A stretch of 64,000 bases of DNA. It comes from Paenactinomyces guangxiensis. GTDB lineage: Bacteria; Bacillota; Bacilli; Thermoactinomycetales; Thermoactinomycetaceae. The translations under genes were made by a program, and so were the position numbers. The notes under the pieces were generated by a model. That model searched no databases. It had not been told where the DNA came from and saw nothing but the letters and a program-made list of their open reading frames with translations. The DNA lies in the NCBI RefSeq assembly GCF_016055185.1, contig NZ_JAECVR010000003.1, forward strand, positions 1-64,000, read 5' to 3'. Below are positions 25,009 to 34,038 of this stretch, one piece after another (the stretch's first letter is position 1; each line of letters begins with the position of its first letter).

Positions 25009-26124
25009 ATGGAAATCAAGAAAATAGAGACATTTCCTTTACTGTACAGACTGAAGCGGCCTTACGGAGATGCCAATGGTTACAAAAACTATCGGTCCTG
25101 TTATTTGTTCCGTGTGACCACAAAATCGGGCATTGAGGGATGGGGGGAAGTAATTGATTGGCTGCCTACGCTGGATAAAGGATTTCAAGAACGGGTGATT
25201 CCTTTTTTAATCGGGAAACAGGCGACCCAAAGAACTGAGCTTGTCAAAGTATTGAAAAAGTGGAACCAACGGGCGACAGCGGGAGTGAGTATGGCTTTAA
25301 CGGAGATTATTGCCAAAGCGTCCGGCTTGTCCGTATGTGACCTGTGGGGAGGCAGATGGCGGGACACTGTACCGGTCTATGCCTCCTTTCAATCCTACAG
25401 CGAAGGAGAAGATTGGGTTAAGCATTCCCTGCAACTGGTTGAACAAGCGAGCCTTGCAGGATTTCATCAGATGAAAGTAAAGGTTGGCGGCCGATCCTTG
25501 CAGGAAGATCAAAAACATATCCGGCTGCTGCAACAGAAGTTTGAAGAAGAAATCCTGTTGGCAATCGATGCCAATCAAAGCTACGATTATGCTACCTCTT
25601 ACAAGTGGGAACGCTTATTTGCAAACTGGAGCAATCTTCTCTGGTTTGAAGAGCCCCTTCCTCTTTATCAGATCAAGGAGTATAAGATGCTGCGGGCAAA
25701 TCTGTCTGTTCCGCTCGCAGGCGGAGAAAATCTGCAAACTACCAGGGAATTTCTCACATTGTTATATGAAGGGGCCCTTGACATCATTCAACCGGATGTC
25801 AGCCACCAGCCCGGAATTGACGGGTACAGGGAAACATTACAATTGACCCGCACTCTGGGGTTGCAGGGGTCGCCCCATGCTTTTGACGGGGCTCTTTCCC
25901 GCTTATATGCTTTGTTTGCCCAGGCATGCCTGCCTCCCTGGACGAAGATGGAGGAGAATTGCATTGAGCCGGTAGAATGGGATGTAATGGAAAATCCCTT
26001 TACAAATCTGGTGCCGCTGCAACCGGTGAAAGGTTTGGTTTCTCTACCAAAAGGAAATGGGATTGGAATCGAAATCAATCACGAATTAATCAAGAAATAT
26101 TTATGGGATGGGAGTGTCTACTAA
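25009..26124 (+). CDS. Enolase-superfamily enzyme, mandelate racemase subgroup (371 aa)
   Basis: The protein has an N-terminal capping domain and a C-terminal barrel. The KxK pair lies in FHQMKVKVGG (about residue 160). The magnesium ligands are Asp in AIDANQSYD, Glu in FEEPLP and Glu in AGGENL. The Asp in IIQPDVSHQPG and the His in GSPHAFDGALSR give the His-Asp dyad of the mandelate racemase subgroup, which includes sugar-acid dehydratases and racemases. The substrate cannot be assigned from sequence. It stands alone with its own ATG and terminators downstream, with no sugar-acid genes beside it to suggest a pathway. Confidence 0.85.
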   Translation: MEIKKIETFPLLYRLKRPYGDANGYKNYRSCYLFRVTTKSGIEGWGEVIDWLPTLDKGFQERVIPFLIGKQATQRTELVKVLKKWNQRATAGVSMALTEIIAKASGLSVCDLWGGRWRDTVPVYASFQSYSEGEDWVKHSLQLVEQASLAGFHQMKVKVGGRSLQEDQKHIRLLQQKFEEEILLAIDANQSYDYATSYKWERLFANWSNLLWFEEPLPLYQIKEYKMLRANLSVPLAGGENLQTTREFLTLLYEGALDIIQPDVSHQPGIDGYRETLQLTRTLGLQGSPHAFDGALSRLYALFAQACLPPWTKMEENCIEPVEWDVMENPFTNLVPLQPVKGLVSLPKGNGIGIEINHELIKKYLWDGSVY

Positions 26125-26206
26125 CGTTTACAAACCTGGTTTAGAACCCTTTCCATTGCAAATGAACATCAAAGAGAGACACTTTCCATTGCATCTCGCA
26201 CAAAAA

Positions 26207-26278
26207 CCCCGTCCTTCAACGGGACTGTTTTTCAAAAACCGGTCACTCAACTCAGAAAGCTGAGGGAGACCGGTTTTT
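26207..26278. terminator. Two hairpin terminators between convergent genes
   Basis: CCCGT/ACGGG with a following TTTTT (26207-26233) is followed by a longer hairpin AAAAACCGGTC/GACCGGTTTTT (26234-26278) with an inner CTCAG/CTGAG stem. The second can act in both directions. Confidence 0.8.
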
Positions 26279-26303
26279 AGCCTTTAATTGTAAGGATTCA
26301 CTG

Positions 26304-27707
26304 TTAATGTTCTGCCTGATTTAAAACAGCATGTTTTCTTGAATAGCTGAAATAGACCACAAGTCCGATGGCCATCCAGATGAGGAAAGCAACCCAGGTA
26401 ATCAGTTGCAGCCGCGACATCAAGTATAAATTGATGAATACTGACAGAATGGGTACAACCGGCACTCCCGGAGTACGGAATACCCGTGGCAGATCGGGCC
26501 TTGTTTTGCGGAGGACAAGTACACCGACCGAGACCAGTGTAAAGGCAAACAAGGTTCCAATGTTAACTAATTCGGCCAGATCACTCAGCGGGATCAGGGC
26601 ACCAACCAGTGCAGCAACTGTTCCCAGAAACCAGGTGGTGGAAAACGGTGTCTTATATTTTGGATGAACTTTGGAAAAAGCCTTCGGTAACAATCCGTCA
26701 CGTGACATAGCAAAGGAAATTCGCGTTTGTCCGTACAACATAACAAGCATCACCGTCATCATTCCCAGGATGGCACCCAGGTCAACAATGCCGGCAGCCC
26801 AATTTTGCCCCGCTTTTTGCAGGGCAAGAGAAACCGGATGGGCAAGATCAGCCTTAAATTCCCAGTATGGAACAACTCCTGTCATCACCAGCGTGACAAC
26901 GATATAGAGCAAAGTACAAACTCCAAGCGAGAACAACAGGCCTATGGGCAAATCTTTTTTCGGGTTCCGTGTTTCCTCGGCCGCAGCGGCTACGGCATCA
27001 AAGCCGACATAAGCGAAAAAGACAGTGGCCGCTGCTGTAATCACGCCATTAAATCCGAAGGGAGAAAACGGAGTCCAGTGATCCGGTTTTACGTAGCCGA
27101 CTCCCACTGAAATGAACAACAGAATAACAAGAACTTTGATCAGGACCATGATATTATTTACACGTTTCGACTGAGTGATTCCACGGGAGAGCAAGAAGGT
27201 GATGGCAATAACGATCAGAAATGACGGAAGATTAAAGTAGGTAATCATTCCTGCCTTTGCTCCGGGTGCCCCTCGCAAGGCGGTGGGCAAATGAATGCCC
27301 AATCCGTCAAGCAGGGATTGGAAGTATCCCGACCACCCGACTGAAACTGAACTAACGGCAAATAAATATTCCAAAACAAGGTCCCAACCGATAATCCATG
27401 CGACAAATTCACCTAATGTCGCGTAGCTGTAAGTATAAACAGAACCGGCTACCGGAACGAGAGAAGCATACTCCGCATAGGCCAATGCAGCCAGCGCAGC
27501 AGCAAGCCCCGCAATGATAAAGGAGATCACAAGTGCCGGCCCGGCTGTAACGGATCCCGTACCGGTCAGCACGAATATTCCCGTGCCAATAACGGCTCCA
27601 ATCCCCAGCAGAGTTAAATCCCAAGAGGTGAGCTCTCTTTTCAATTTATTTTTGCCTTTCGTTTCCCGGATTAAATCAGCGATATTTTTTGTGCGAAACA
27701 ACCCCAC
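26304..27707 (-). CDS. APC-family amino acid permease, YfnA/CAT-like (467 aa)
   Basis: This twelve-helix transporter has the cationic amino acid transporter signature LTSWDLTLLGIGAVIGTGIF near residue 30 and GFDAVAAAAEETRNPKKDLP near 230. It resembles B. subtilis YfnA and the CAT group, which import neutral or basic amino acids. The start is GTG 27705-27707 with AAGGAAGTG upstream. The region before it (27708-27880) is AT-rich and may hold the promoter. It is convergent with the enolase-superfamily gene and has no same-strand partner. Confidence 0.9.
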   Translation of the reverse strand: MGLFRTKNIADLIRETKGKNKLKRELTSWDLTLLGIGAVIGTGIFVLTGTGSVTAGPALVISFIIAGLAAALAALAYAEYASLVPVAGSVYTYSYATLGEFVAWIIGWDLVLEYLFAVSSVSVGWSGYFQSLLDGLGIHLPTALRGAPGAKAGMITYFNLPSFLIVIAITFLLSRGITQSKRVNNIMVLIKVLVILLFISVGVGYVKPDHWTPFSPFGFNGVITAAATVFFAYVGFDAVAAAAEETRNPKKDLPIGLLFSLGVCTLLYIVVTLVMTGVVPYWEFKADLAHPVSLALQKAGQNWAAGIVDLGAILGMMTVMLVMLYGQTRISFAMSRDGLLPKAFSKVHPKYKTPFSTTWFLGTVAALVGALIPLSDLAELVNIGTLFAFTLVSVGVLVLRKTRPDLPRVFRTPGVPVVPILSVFINLYLMSRLQLITWVAFLIWMAIGLVVYFSYSRKHAVLNQAEH

Positions 27708-27883
27708 AAATTCCCACTTCCTTGAGTAAAATGGATTTAGTCAGATATTTTATATAAATTCAAAAAATAGATACCTACTCTTTATTTCCCGATCCTTCAG
27801 TCTGTCCTTAAAGTTAGATTTAAACAAACGGTTAAAAGATATGCAGAAAAAAATAGTATATATTTACCATTTAAGTAGACAAG

Positions 27884-27927
27884 CAAAAAAATGAACCCAC
27901 CTTCCGGATGAATCGGGTGGGTTCATC
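27884..27927 (-). terminator. Terminator after the TetR gene
   Basis: ATGAACCCACC pairs with GGTGGGTTCAT, and the minus-strand T-run TTTTTT follows. It ends the M42 peptidase-TetR transcript. Confidence 0.8.
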
Positions 27928-27968
27928 AATTCTCTTCGGTAGAAGGGTTACACAAAAATACCCTGCCT

Positions 27969-28589
27969 TCAGGCATCGGGAGTGGTCAGCAGATAGCTAA
28001 AAAGCATTTCTTCTGCTTCGCGCCAGACGTTTTGGTACATTTGTTCATCCCCTATGACAGAAAAATGCAATAGACTCCCGTCACGCAAGATCCAAAATAA
28101 TGAACCAACAAACTGGTCATTTACATCCCGGCGAAACTCACCGTTTCTCTGTCCTTCCGCAATCACTTCACCGATCTGGGAGATGGCATGCTGGTAACGA
28201 TGATCCATCAATCTTTGCAATTCATCTTTACGGGAGGAATACAACCAGAATTCATAGTAAACCTTGCCCAGTTGCCGCATACAGTTAAAGGAACGTTGAC
28301 GAAAATACCGAAAGAGAAAGTGCAGCTTCTCCTCCGCCGTAGGAAGGGTTTGAAACTGTCCGCGAATCTCATTGTTAGAATGGCGGGTTTGTTCTTCCAT
28401 AAGCTGAATATATATCTCTTCTTTACTGGAAAAATAAGTATATATGGCCCCTTTACTCAAATTCAGATACTGTGCGATATCATTGATTGTCGTTGCCTGA
28501 TACCCCTTCAGAGCAAAACAATGGAGAGCTCCCTCTAAAATCTGACTGCGTTTCTCTTCTTTATATTCGTCAGTGACTTTTGGAGACAA
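27969..28589 (-). CDS. TetR-family transcriptional regulator (206 aa)
   Basis: The N-terminal helix-turn-helix lies within residues 12-60: ILEGALHCFALKGYQATTIN, then DIAQYLNLSKGAIYTYFSSK. The remainder is a helical ligand-binding domain with a Trp-rich segment (YEFWLYSSRKDELQR). The inducer is unknown. TTG 28587-28589 is the start, supported by GGAGGA 8 bases upstream. It lies 24 bases after the M42 peptidase gene on the same strand and ends at a terminator. Its target could be its own operon or the APC permease downstream, which is only a guess. Confidence 0.88.
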   Translation of the reverse strand: MSPKVTDEYKEEKRSQILEGALHCFALKGYQATTINDIAQYLNLSKGAIYTYFSSKEEIYIQLMEEQTRHSNNEIRGQFQTLPTAEEKLHFLFRYFRQRSFNCMRQLGKVYYEFWLYSSRKDELQRLMDHRYQHAISQIGEVIAEGQRNGEFRRDVNDQFVGSLFWILRDGSLLHFSVIGDEQMYQNVWREAEEMLFSYLLTTPDA

Positions 28590-28613
28590 ATCGTGATCCT
28601 CCTCTGCAAAGCA

Positions 28614-29690
28614 TTAATGTGCAAATAACTTTTGCACTGTATCATGATCAAGCTTTTTGATCAAGGCTGTGAGCAGGGTGGCGGCTTGCTCAAAGTCGCT
28701 GCGTGACATGAGAGAATTATGGCTGTGAATATAACGGGTTGGAAATCCGATCGCAACGGTAGGGCAACCGATTCCGTTCAGATGGAATCTTCCGCCATCC
28801 GTTCCTCCCTGCATCAAGGCATCATATTGCAATGAAATCTCCAACTCATCGGCGGTATCAATCACTAAATCCCGCAGCCCGATATGCGGAACCATGGTAA
28901 AATCCATCAACATAAGAAGAGGTCCCTTTCCAATATCAGCCTTTGCCTGATAAGATTCAAAACCCGGAGTGTCATAAGCAGCCCCCACATCCAGAGCAAA
29001 AGCGATATCCGGTTTCACCAGGTTAGCGACGGTTGCCGCTCCCCGTAAACCTACTTCCTCTTGAACCGTGGCTCCACTGAAAACGATATTTGGATGGTCT
29101 TCCCCTTGCAACCGTTTTAACACCTCTACTGCAAGCGCACATCCGGCACGGTTATCCAGCGCTTTTCCTCCCCATAACTCCCCGTTGCGCATGGTGAAAA
29201 AGTCAGATAACGGCGTCACCGGGTCTCCAAGACGGATTCCCATCTCTTCCACTTCTTCCCGGCTCCCGGCCCCTACATCAATAAACAGTTGTGTGAGAGG
29301 GATTAATTTGTTTTGTTCTTCTTTCGTTAACACATGGGGAGCCTTACAGCCGATAATTCCCAGGCGCTCTCCTTTTCGTGTTTTAATCATGACGCGCTGG
29401 GAAGGCAGAGTATGGGTCCACCACCCGCCCAATTGCTGGAAGCGAAGGAAACCCTGATCGGTAATATGGGTAACCATAAATCCAATTTCATCCAGATGAC
29501 CGGCAATCAAGACGCGCGGCCCGTTTACATCTCCCGTTTTCCTGGCAATCACACTACCGAGGCGGTCTTTTAAGATTTCTTCTGTCAACGGTTCCAAATA
29601 TTCTTCCATCTTTCTGCGCACTTCACTCTCAAACCCTGACGCTCCATGGATTTCCGTTAACTCTTTCATCATTTGCGCCATTGAATCCAT
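28614..29690 (-). CDS. M42-family metallo-aminopeptidase (358 aa)
   Basis: This cytoplasmic di-metal aminopeptidase resembles glutamyl aminopeptidase/PepA-type M42 enzymes of Bacillus (YsdC, YhfE). Metal ligands and catalytic residues are in place: His in AGHLDEIGFMV, Asp in GGKALDNRAGCA, Glu-Glu in TVQEEVGLRGA, Asp in FALDVGAAYD and the late His in PTRYIHSHNS. Oligomeric tetrahedral shells are typical of the family. ATG 29688-29690 follows GAGGAGAA. It is cotranscribed with the TetR regulator. The upstream interval 29691-29921 has no gene that I can support. Confidence 0.92.
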   Translation of the reverse strand: MDSMAQMMKELTEIHGASGFESEVRRKMEEYLEPLTEEILKDRLGSVIARKTGDVNGPRVLIAGHLDEIGFMVTHITDQGFLRFQQLGGWWTHTLPSQRVMIKTRKGERLGIIGCKAPHVLTKEEQNKLIPLTQLFIDVGAGSREEVEEMGIRLGDPVTPLSDFFTMRNGELWGGKALDNRAGCALAVEVLKRLQGEDHPNIVFSGATVQEEVGLRGAATVANLVKPDIAFALDVGAAYDTPGFESYQAKADIGKGPLLMLMDFTMVPHIGLRDLVIDTADELEISLQYDALMQGGTDGGRFHLNGIGCPTVAIGFPTRYIHSHNSLMSRSDFEQAATLLTALIKKLDHDTVQKLFAH

Positions 29691-29921
29691 CCGGCATTCT
29701 CCTCTTCTTTTATGTACTCTTACAGATCCAGCTCTTCACACAAACAGGAAAAAAACCATTATACGGTATCCCATCACCTCCTTTATATCCAATCATTTTG
29801 CATTTGATTGCACCGGCGGTCCCTTTACCAGCCCGAACCGTTTTCTCCGTTCAATCACTACTGAAAAAGCTGTATGAAAGCCCACCGGTTTCCAAACGCG
29901 GGATGAAAGCAAACATCAGCT

Positions 29922-31166
29922 TTAGAATGTAGTTGTGCACACCGGCTTTTCCTGTTTGGAAAATATCTGCTCCAGCCGGCTTAGACAGGCGGGATCAGAC
30001 AATTTTACCAAACCATAGCCGACCAGGCTTTTAAAGGAGACAGATCCCATCATGAGAGAGGAAAAATCAGAAATATCCAGATCAACTTCCACCTCTGCCT
30101 CTGAATGATCCATAACCCGCGGAAAGCCGTCCCTAAAGCTGACCACGCAACTTTTTTCATTTTCCGGGAGAAAACTGTCACGAATCTTAAAGTTCACTGT
30201 ACAGCTCTGATTGCCAAATCGGCGCAAAGTTAATTGGGAAAACAGATTTTTGAGGTTAATCACCCGGTACATCAGTCCGACACCTGACACATAACTTTCA
30301 TGAAAAAGAGAGGGGATCATGCGGTTGGATCCATTCCGGGGATCGGTCAGCAAATGATAAAAATCTTCATCCTGGGTGTTAAACACAATTCTTTGGAACT
30401 GATCGAGCTGGCTGTGTAAAAAGGTAAGCAACTCGCTCAGAGACTCGGGCGATTCGTAAATCATTTCTTTCACATGTAAATCATTAAAAAACCGGTTTTC
30501 CTCATGAGCGCTTTGAGCTTCCAGCACAAGGTAGCCCCGGATTTGCCCGTCCTGTTTAAAAGCTGCAATCCAGTGACGCTTATTTTCAAATAAAGCATCC
30601 AGCTCTCCCTGGGTTTTATCGATCATTCCGTGGGTTTTTTCCATAAAACGCCGGTAACAGGCAAGGAGATTTTCTTTTTCCGCCTCTGTGACAAAAAAGA
30701 CATTCTCCTTGGACTTTCCTCTGGGTAAACAATCCGGCAAAACCCGGTATTGATTTACCTTTGTTCCATACCCAAATCCCATCTTTTTATAAAAATCGGG
30801 CCGAAATGGATACAGTAATGCCAGGCAAGCCCCTTTTTCCCGGCAATACTGTAAAAAGAAGGTGACCAGCTCTTTGGCGATCTTTTCTTTTTTATGTAAA
30901 AGGTGTACGGCAACCGTTCCCAGCCCGCCTGCTAAAACTTTGGTTCCATACAAATTCATGGAAAAATCATAAATTTTCATACAACCCAGCAATTGGTTTC
31001 CCCTGTAGTATCCGTAAAAATCTGAAAAAAGATCCTCTGTTTGTGTTTTTAAAAAAGCTTCCCGCACTTTTTCTTCAGACATATTTAAACCCGGATATGC
31101 ATTGGCCACCAGAGGAACAAAATGCTTCACATCTTCAACCGGTATTTTCTTTATGAAGCTCATCAT
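29922..31166 (-). CDS. Eis-like GNAT N-acetyltransferase (414 aa)
   Basis: The layout is that of Eis-family acetyltransferases: a GNAT domain at about residues 1-150 with the acetyl-CoA binding segment GGLGTVAVHLLHKKEKIAKE, a second GNAT-like region, and a C-terminal sterol-carrier-like domain ending near residue 400 (DLDISDFSSLMMGSVSF). Mycobacterial Eis acetylates aminoglycosides and peptides. Bacillus homologues are poorly studied, so the substrate is not known here. Start ATG 31164-31166 follows GGAGAGACA. It stands alone on the minus strand. Confidence 0.85.
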   Translation of the reverse strand: MMSFIKKIPVEDVKHFVPLVANAYPGLNMSEEKVREAFLKTQTEDLFSDFYGYYRGNQLLGCMKIYDFSMNLYGTKVLAGGLGTVAVHLLHKKEKIAKELVTFFLQYCREKGACLALLYPFRPDFYKKMGFGYGTKVNQYRVLPDCLPRGKSKENVFFVTEAEKENLLACYRRFMEKTHGMIDKTQGELDALFENKRHWIAAFKQDGQIRGYLVLEAQSAHEENRFFNDLHVKEMIYESPESLSELLTFLHSQLDQFQRIVFNTQDEDFYHLLTDPRNGSNRMIPSLFHESYVSGVGLMYRVINLKNLFSQLTLRRFGNQSCTVNFKIRDSFLPENEKSCVVSFRDGFPRVMDHSEAEVEVDLDISDFSSLMMGSVSFKSLVGYGLVKLSDPACLSRLEQIFSKQEKPVCTTTF

Positions 31167-31297
31167 TGTCTCTCCATTCTTGTCATCTCTTTAAAAAATG
31201 ACCAGTCAGTCTTTTTTATTATGGCATAGTCATTATATAATTTCAAGTAGTCCGAAAATTATTTTTAATATTCATTCTCATAGACCCCTAGTTAAGT

Positions 31298-31338
31298 GAA
31301 AAAAAAACACTCTATTCTCTTTAAAAGAAAAGGAGTGT
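31298..31338 (-). terminator. Terminator after the SDR gene
   Basis: ACACTC and GAGTGT stem around an AT-rich loop with a long minus-strand T-run (TTTTTTTTT). It lies in the AT-rich interval 31167-31498, which otherwise shows no gene. Confidence 0.6.
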
Positions 31339-31498
31339 ATCAATGATCTTAAATAATATCATTAAGTAGTTAAATTTATAGGATTCTTTTTTTAATATAA
31401 TTATTTTTAAATATATAAAATTATTCTATACCCATAGATTATCGCTCATCGTCAAGTCTTATATGAAAGAAGGATTACTGACCGATTTTGGCGTGACT

Positions 31499-32536
31499 TC
31501 ATTTTTCCTTCTGCTTCCACAGAATTAACAACTCCCGCTCCTGCTCTCGAGACACTCCTGTTTTCCATTCTCTTTTTTGCTCTTCCCGCAACCACTTGAG
31601 CAGATCGTCAACTGTTTCCGACAATGGACGAAAGACAAGCCCCTTTGCAACGGCCCGGGATGCATCCACCCGAAAAAAGCCGAGAAACGGCTTTTCCTCT
31701 TCCGTTAAACCTGTCCTCTCAGGCAACCACAACGGCAAATCTGTCCATGGCTGCACATGATTTTGCAATAAAAACTTTTCATCCACCCATGTGAAAAATG
31801 CATCACTTTCGCTCACCTGCTGGCATTCGGCTAAGAATTCCTTCATTGTCAAAGGTTTATCAGGTCCCGTGGCGTTGAAAATACCTGTTTGTCTTTGCTC
31901 AGCCATGTCTACTACCCAACGGGCCAGATCCCGGACATCGATAAATTGAATCGGTTGTTCCGGCCGGCCCGGAGCCAGGATTTCCCCTCCCTCTGCTACT
32001 CGCTGCACCCAGTAGGAGAAGCGGTCGGTATAATCATGAGGACCCACGATTAAACCGGCACGAACATGTAACACACGTCCGGGCATTTCTTTTTCTAGCA
32101 ACTGCTCGCACAAAAATTTCATCGCCCCATAATGTTCCCCGTAGGGTCCGTAACCATGTTGCTCAAGATCTCTTACTTTTTCCGGCGGGAGAGTTGCAGC
32201 AGGAGTTTGTTCATCCACTCCGGGAGAACTGAGATCCTGGTAGACCGACTGACTGGAGATATAAGCATAATGCCCGGTTTTCCCCGACAAAAATTGTATG
32301 GAAGGCTTTATTGCCCAGGGAACAAACCCACAAGTATCAATAACCGAATCAAAGTTCCTGCCTCCCAGCCGTTCAATCTCTTTGACACGATCCCCATAAA
32401 TCGTTTCAACCTGATCAAACAATCCACGATTTGTCAGCCCGCGATTAAACAGAGTAACTTCGTGGTTTCGCCTTAACGCCTCTTCCGTTATAAATCGTCC
32501 CAGAAACCGGGTTCCGCCGATTACAAGCATTTTCAT
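31499..32536 (-). CDS. NAD-dependent epimerase/dehydratase of the SDR superfamily (345 aa)
   Basis: An N-terminal Rossmann fold opens MLVIGGTRFLGRFITEEALR with the Gly-rich nucleotide loop. The SDR Tyr-X3-Lys lies within GPYGEHYGAMKFLCE. The middle (PGRPEQPIQFIDVRDLARWV, GIFNATGP) and C-terminal half resemble extended SDR proteins related to isoflavone reductase and UDP-sugar epimerases. The substrate cannot be assigned. Start ATG follows GGAGGT. It is a single-gene unit with a terminator at 31298-31338, and it is not part of the gal operon on its right. Confidence 0.85.
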   Translation of the reverse strand: MKMLVIGGTRFLGRFITEEALRRNHEVTLFNRGLTNRGLFDQVETIYGDRVKEIERLGGRNFDSVIDTCGFVPWAIKPSIQFLSGKTGHYAYISSQSVYQDLSSPGVDEQTPAATLPPEKVRDLEQHGYGPYGEHYGAMKFLCEQLLEKEMPGRVLHVRAGLIVGPHDYTDRFSYWVQRVAEGGEILAPGRPEQPIQFIDVRDLARWVVDMAEQRQTGIFNATGPDKPLTMKEFLAECQQVSESDAFFTWVDEKFLLQNHVQPWTDLPLWLPERTGLTEEEKPFLGFFRVDASRAVAKGLVFRPLSETVDDLLKWLREEQKREWKTGVSREQERELLILWKQKEK

Positions 32537-32697
32537 CCATGTCTACCTCCATGTAAAGGATTTACCAATCAGGGCATTGATTGTAGGCCAGTTTTCACAA
32601 AAATTATTTATATCGTAAAAATATATTATTATGAAAATGTACTATTGTCAATAGTCCTGGTATAACATGCCGATCTGTTTCACTTCGTTTTTTGAAA

Positions 32698-32729
32698 TAA
32701 AAAAACCGCTACCTGATTCCAGATAACGG
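32698..32729 (-). terminator. Terminator of the gal operon
   Basis: On the minus strand CCGTTATCTG and CAGGTAGCGG form a stem followed by TTTTTTTA. It ends the galT-galK-galE-M24-ROK transcript. Confidence 0.85.
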
Positions 32730-32775
32730 GTGTACAAAGTAATATCCGCATCACTTGTAGATCCCGCATGTCCAT

Positions 32776-33984
32776 TTATGAAGGAGCGGGGGTAAATAAC
32801 TTTTTTAATACAAGGGTAAAAGCACCGATTACCGTTGCCTGTTTCCCCAGGTTGGAGGAAACGATGGACACTTGCCGGGCAGGTACTTCCAGGGAGCGTG
32901 CGTTCACTACCTCTTTCAACGGTTCCGTGATAAACGAACCGGCCCGGGAAACTCCTCCGTGCAAAATGATCCGTGAAGGGTTCAGGGTGTTGATCAAATT
33001 GGCTAAACCGATTCCCAGATAGCGCCCGGTCTCTTTTAATAATTCAATTGCCAGGGGGTCCCCTTTCCGAGCAGCCTGATAGATGATTTCCCCGGTCAGC
33101 TGTTCCAAGTCTCCGTGTACCATCTCTGACAATGTTGTTTCCTTGCCCGAATGAATCGCCTGTCTGGCCCGCAACACAAGGCCGGACCCGCTGGCAAACG
33201 CCTCTAAACAACCAATATTCCCACAGCTGCAGAGAGGGCCGTTGGCATCAATAGTTGTATGTCCAATTTCACCGGCTGAATAGGAGGTTCCGTGATAAAG
33301 CTGATGATCGATCATAATTCCGGCACCAACCCCTGTTCCAACATTTACACAGATGAAATTGGACAGATTCCGCCCTTGTCCAAACCAGCTTTCTCCGAGA
33401 GCGATCGCCCGTACATCGTTTTCTACTTCAACAGAAATTTTAAATTCTTGTTCAAGAAATTCTTTAATCGGAATTTGCCGCAATTTCAGATGGGGAGCAT
33501 AGACGGATTCCCCTTTTTGCGGATCGACCAGTCCGTGCATGCCCACTCCGATTCCCAGAACGGGCTGGTTGTCTGCTTCAGCCAACTTTAAACAGTCTCC
33601 CACAAGGCTCTTAAGTGTTTGCAAGAACTCTTCCATCGTGGGGAAAGGCGGAACCTTGCTCCCCAGCTGATGGATGATCTTTCCATCCAGGTTGGCAATG
33701 GCGGCATTTATTTTTTTCGCCCGTGCGTACACTCCCACTACGTAAAACCGGGAAGAGTTGATTCTCAACATGATGGGTTTGCGGCCGCCTGTGGAAACTC
33801 CCAGGTCACTTTCCACTATAAGCTGTGATTCCAGCAGTTCTGCGACGATATTGGTAACCGTCGGAGGGGTTAATTTCGTCATTTTGGCAATTTCCGCCCG
33901 GGAAATCGGACCATGGAGGCGAACCATATTTAGGATTGTTGACTTATTGAGAGACTTCATCCATTGAAAACTGCCTGTTTGCAA
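32776..33984 (-). CDS. ROK-family transcriptional repressor, XylR/NagC type (402 aa)
   Basis: An N-terminal winged helix contains LNKSTILNMVRLHGPISRAE and IAKMTKLTPPTVTNIV. A ROK sugar-binding domain follows, with GIGVGMHGLVDP, GTGVGAGIMID and the zinc cluster CSCGNIGCLEAF. TTG 33982-33984 is chosen because AAAGGAGGT lies 7 bases before it, giving MQTGSFQWMKSLNKS, the typical opening of these repressors. Longer upstream readings run through that site. It is the last gene of the gal operon and is the natural candidate for its repressor. The inducer could be galactose or a derivative. Confidence 0.9.
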   Translation of the reverse strand: MQTGSFQWMKSLNKSTILNMVRLHGPISRAEIAKMTKLTPPTVTNIVAELLESQLIVESDLGVSTGGRKPIMLRINSSRFYVVGVYARAKKINAAIANLDGKIIHQLGSKVPPFPTMEEFLQTLKSLVGDCLKLAEADNQPVLGIGVGMHGLVDPQKGESVYAPHLKLRQIPIKEFLEQEFKISVEVENDVRAIALGESWFGQGRNLSNFICVNVGTGVGAGIMIDHQLYHGTSYSAGEIGHTTIDANGPLCSCGNIGCLEAFASGSGLVLRARQAIHSGKETTLSEMVHGDLEQLTGEIIYQAARKGDPLAIELLKETGRYLGIGLANLINTLNPSRIILHGGVSRAGSFITEPLKEVVNARSLEVPARQVSIVSSNLGKQATVIGAFTLVLKKLFTPAPS

Positions 33985-34038
33985 GCCTGAGACCTCCTTT
34001 CCTTTCCGGGAATTTGCCCATTCATTCACTGCACATTG

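Noticed and set aside
27708..27880. Possible riboswitch or T-box before the APC permease
   Set aside because: The interval is AT-rich and has no specifier loop, T-box sequence, K-turn or conserved riboswitch core that I can recognise.
31342..31368. Eight-codon frame MILNNIIK behind AAAAGGAGTG on the plus strand
   Set aside because: It lies within the terminator arm of the minus-strand SDR gene, has no downstream gene to regulate, and the AT-rich context makes a chance start likely.
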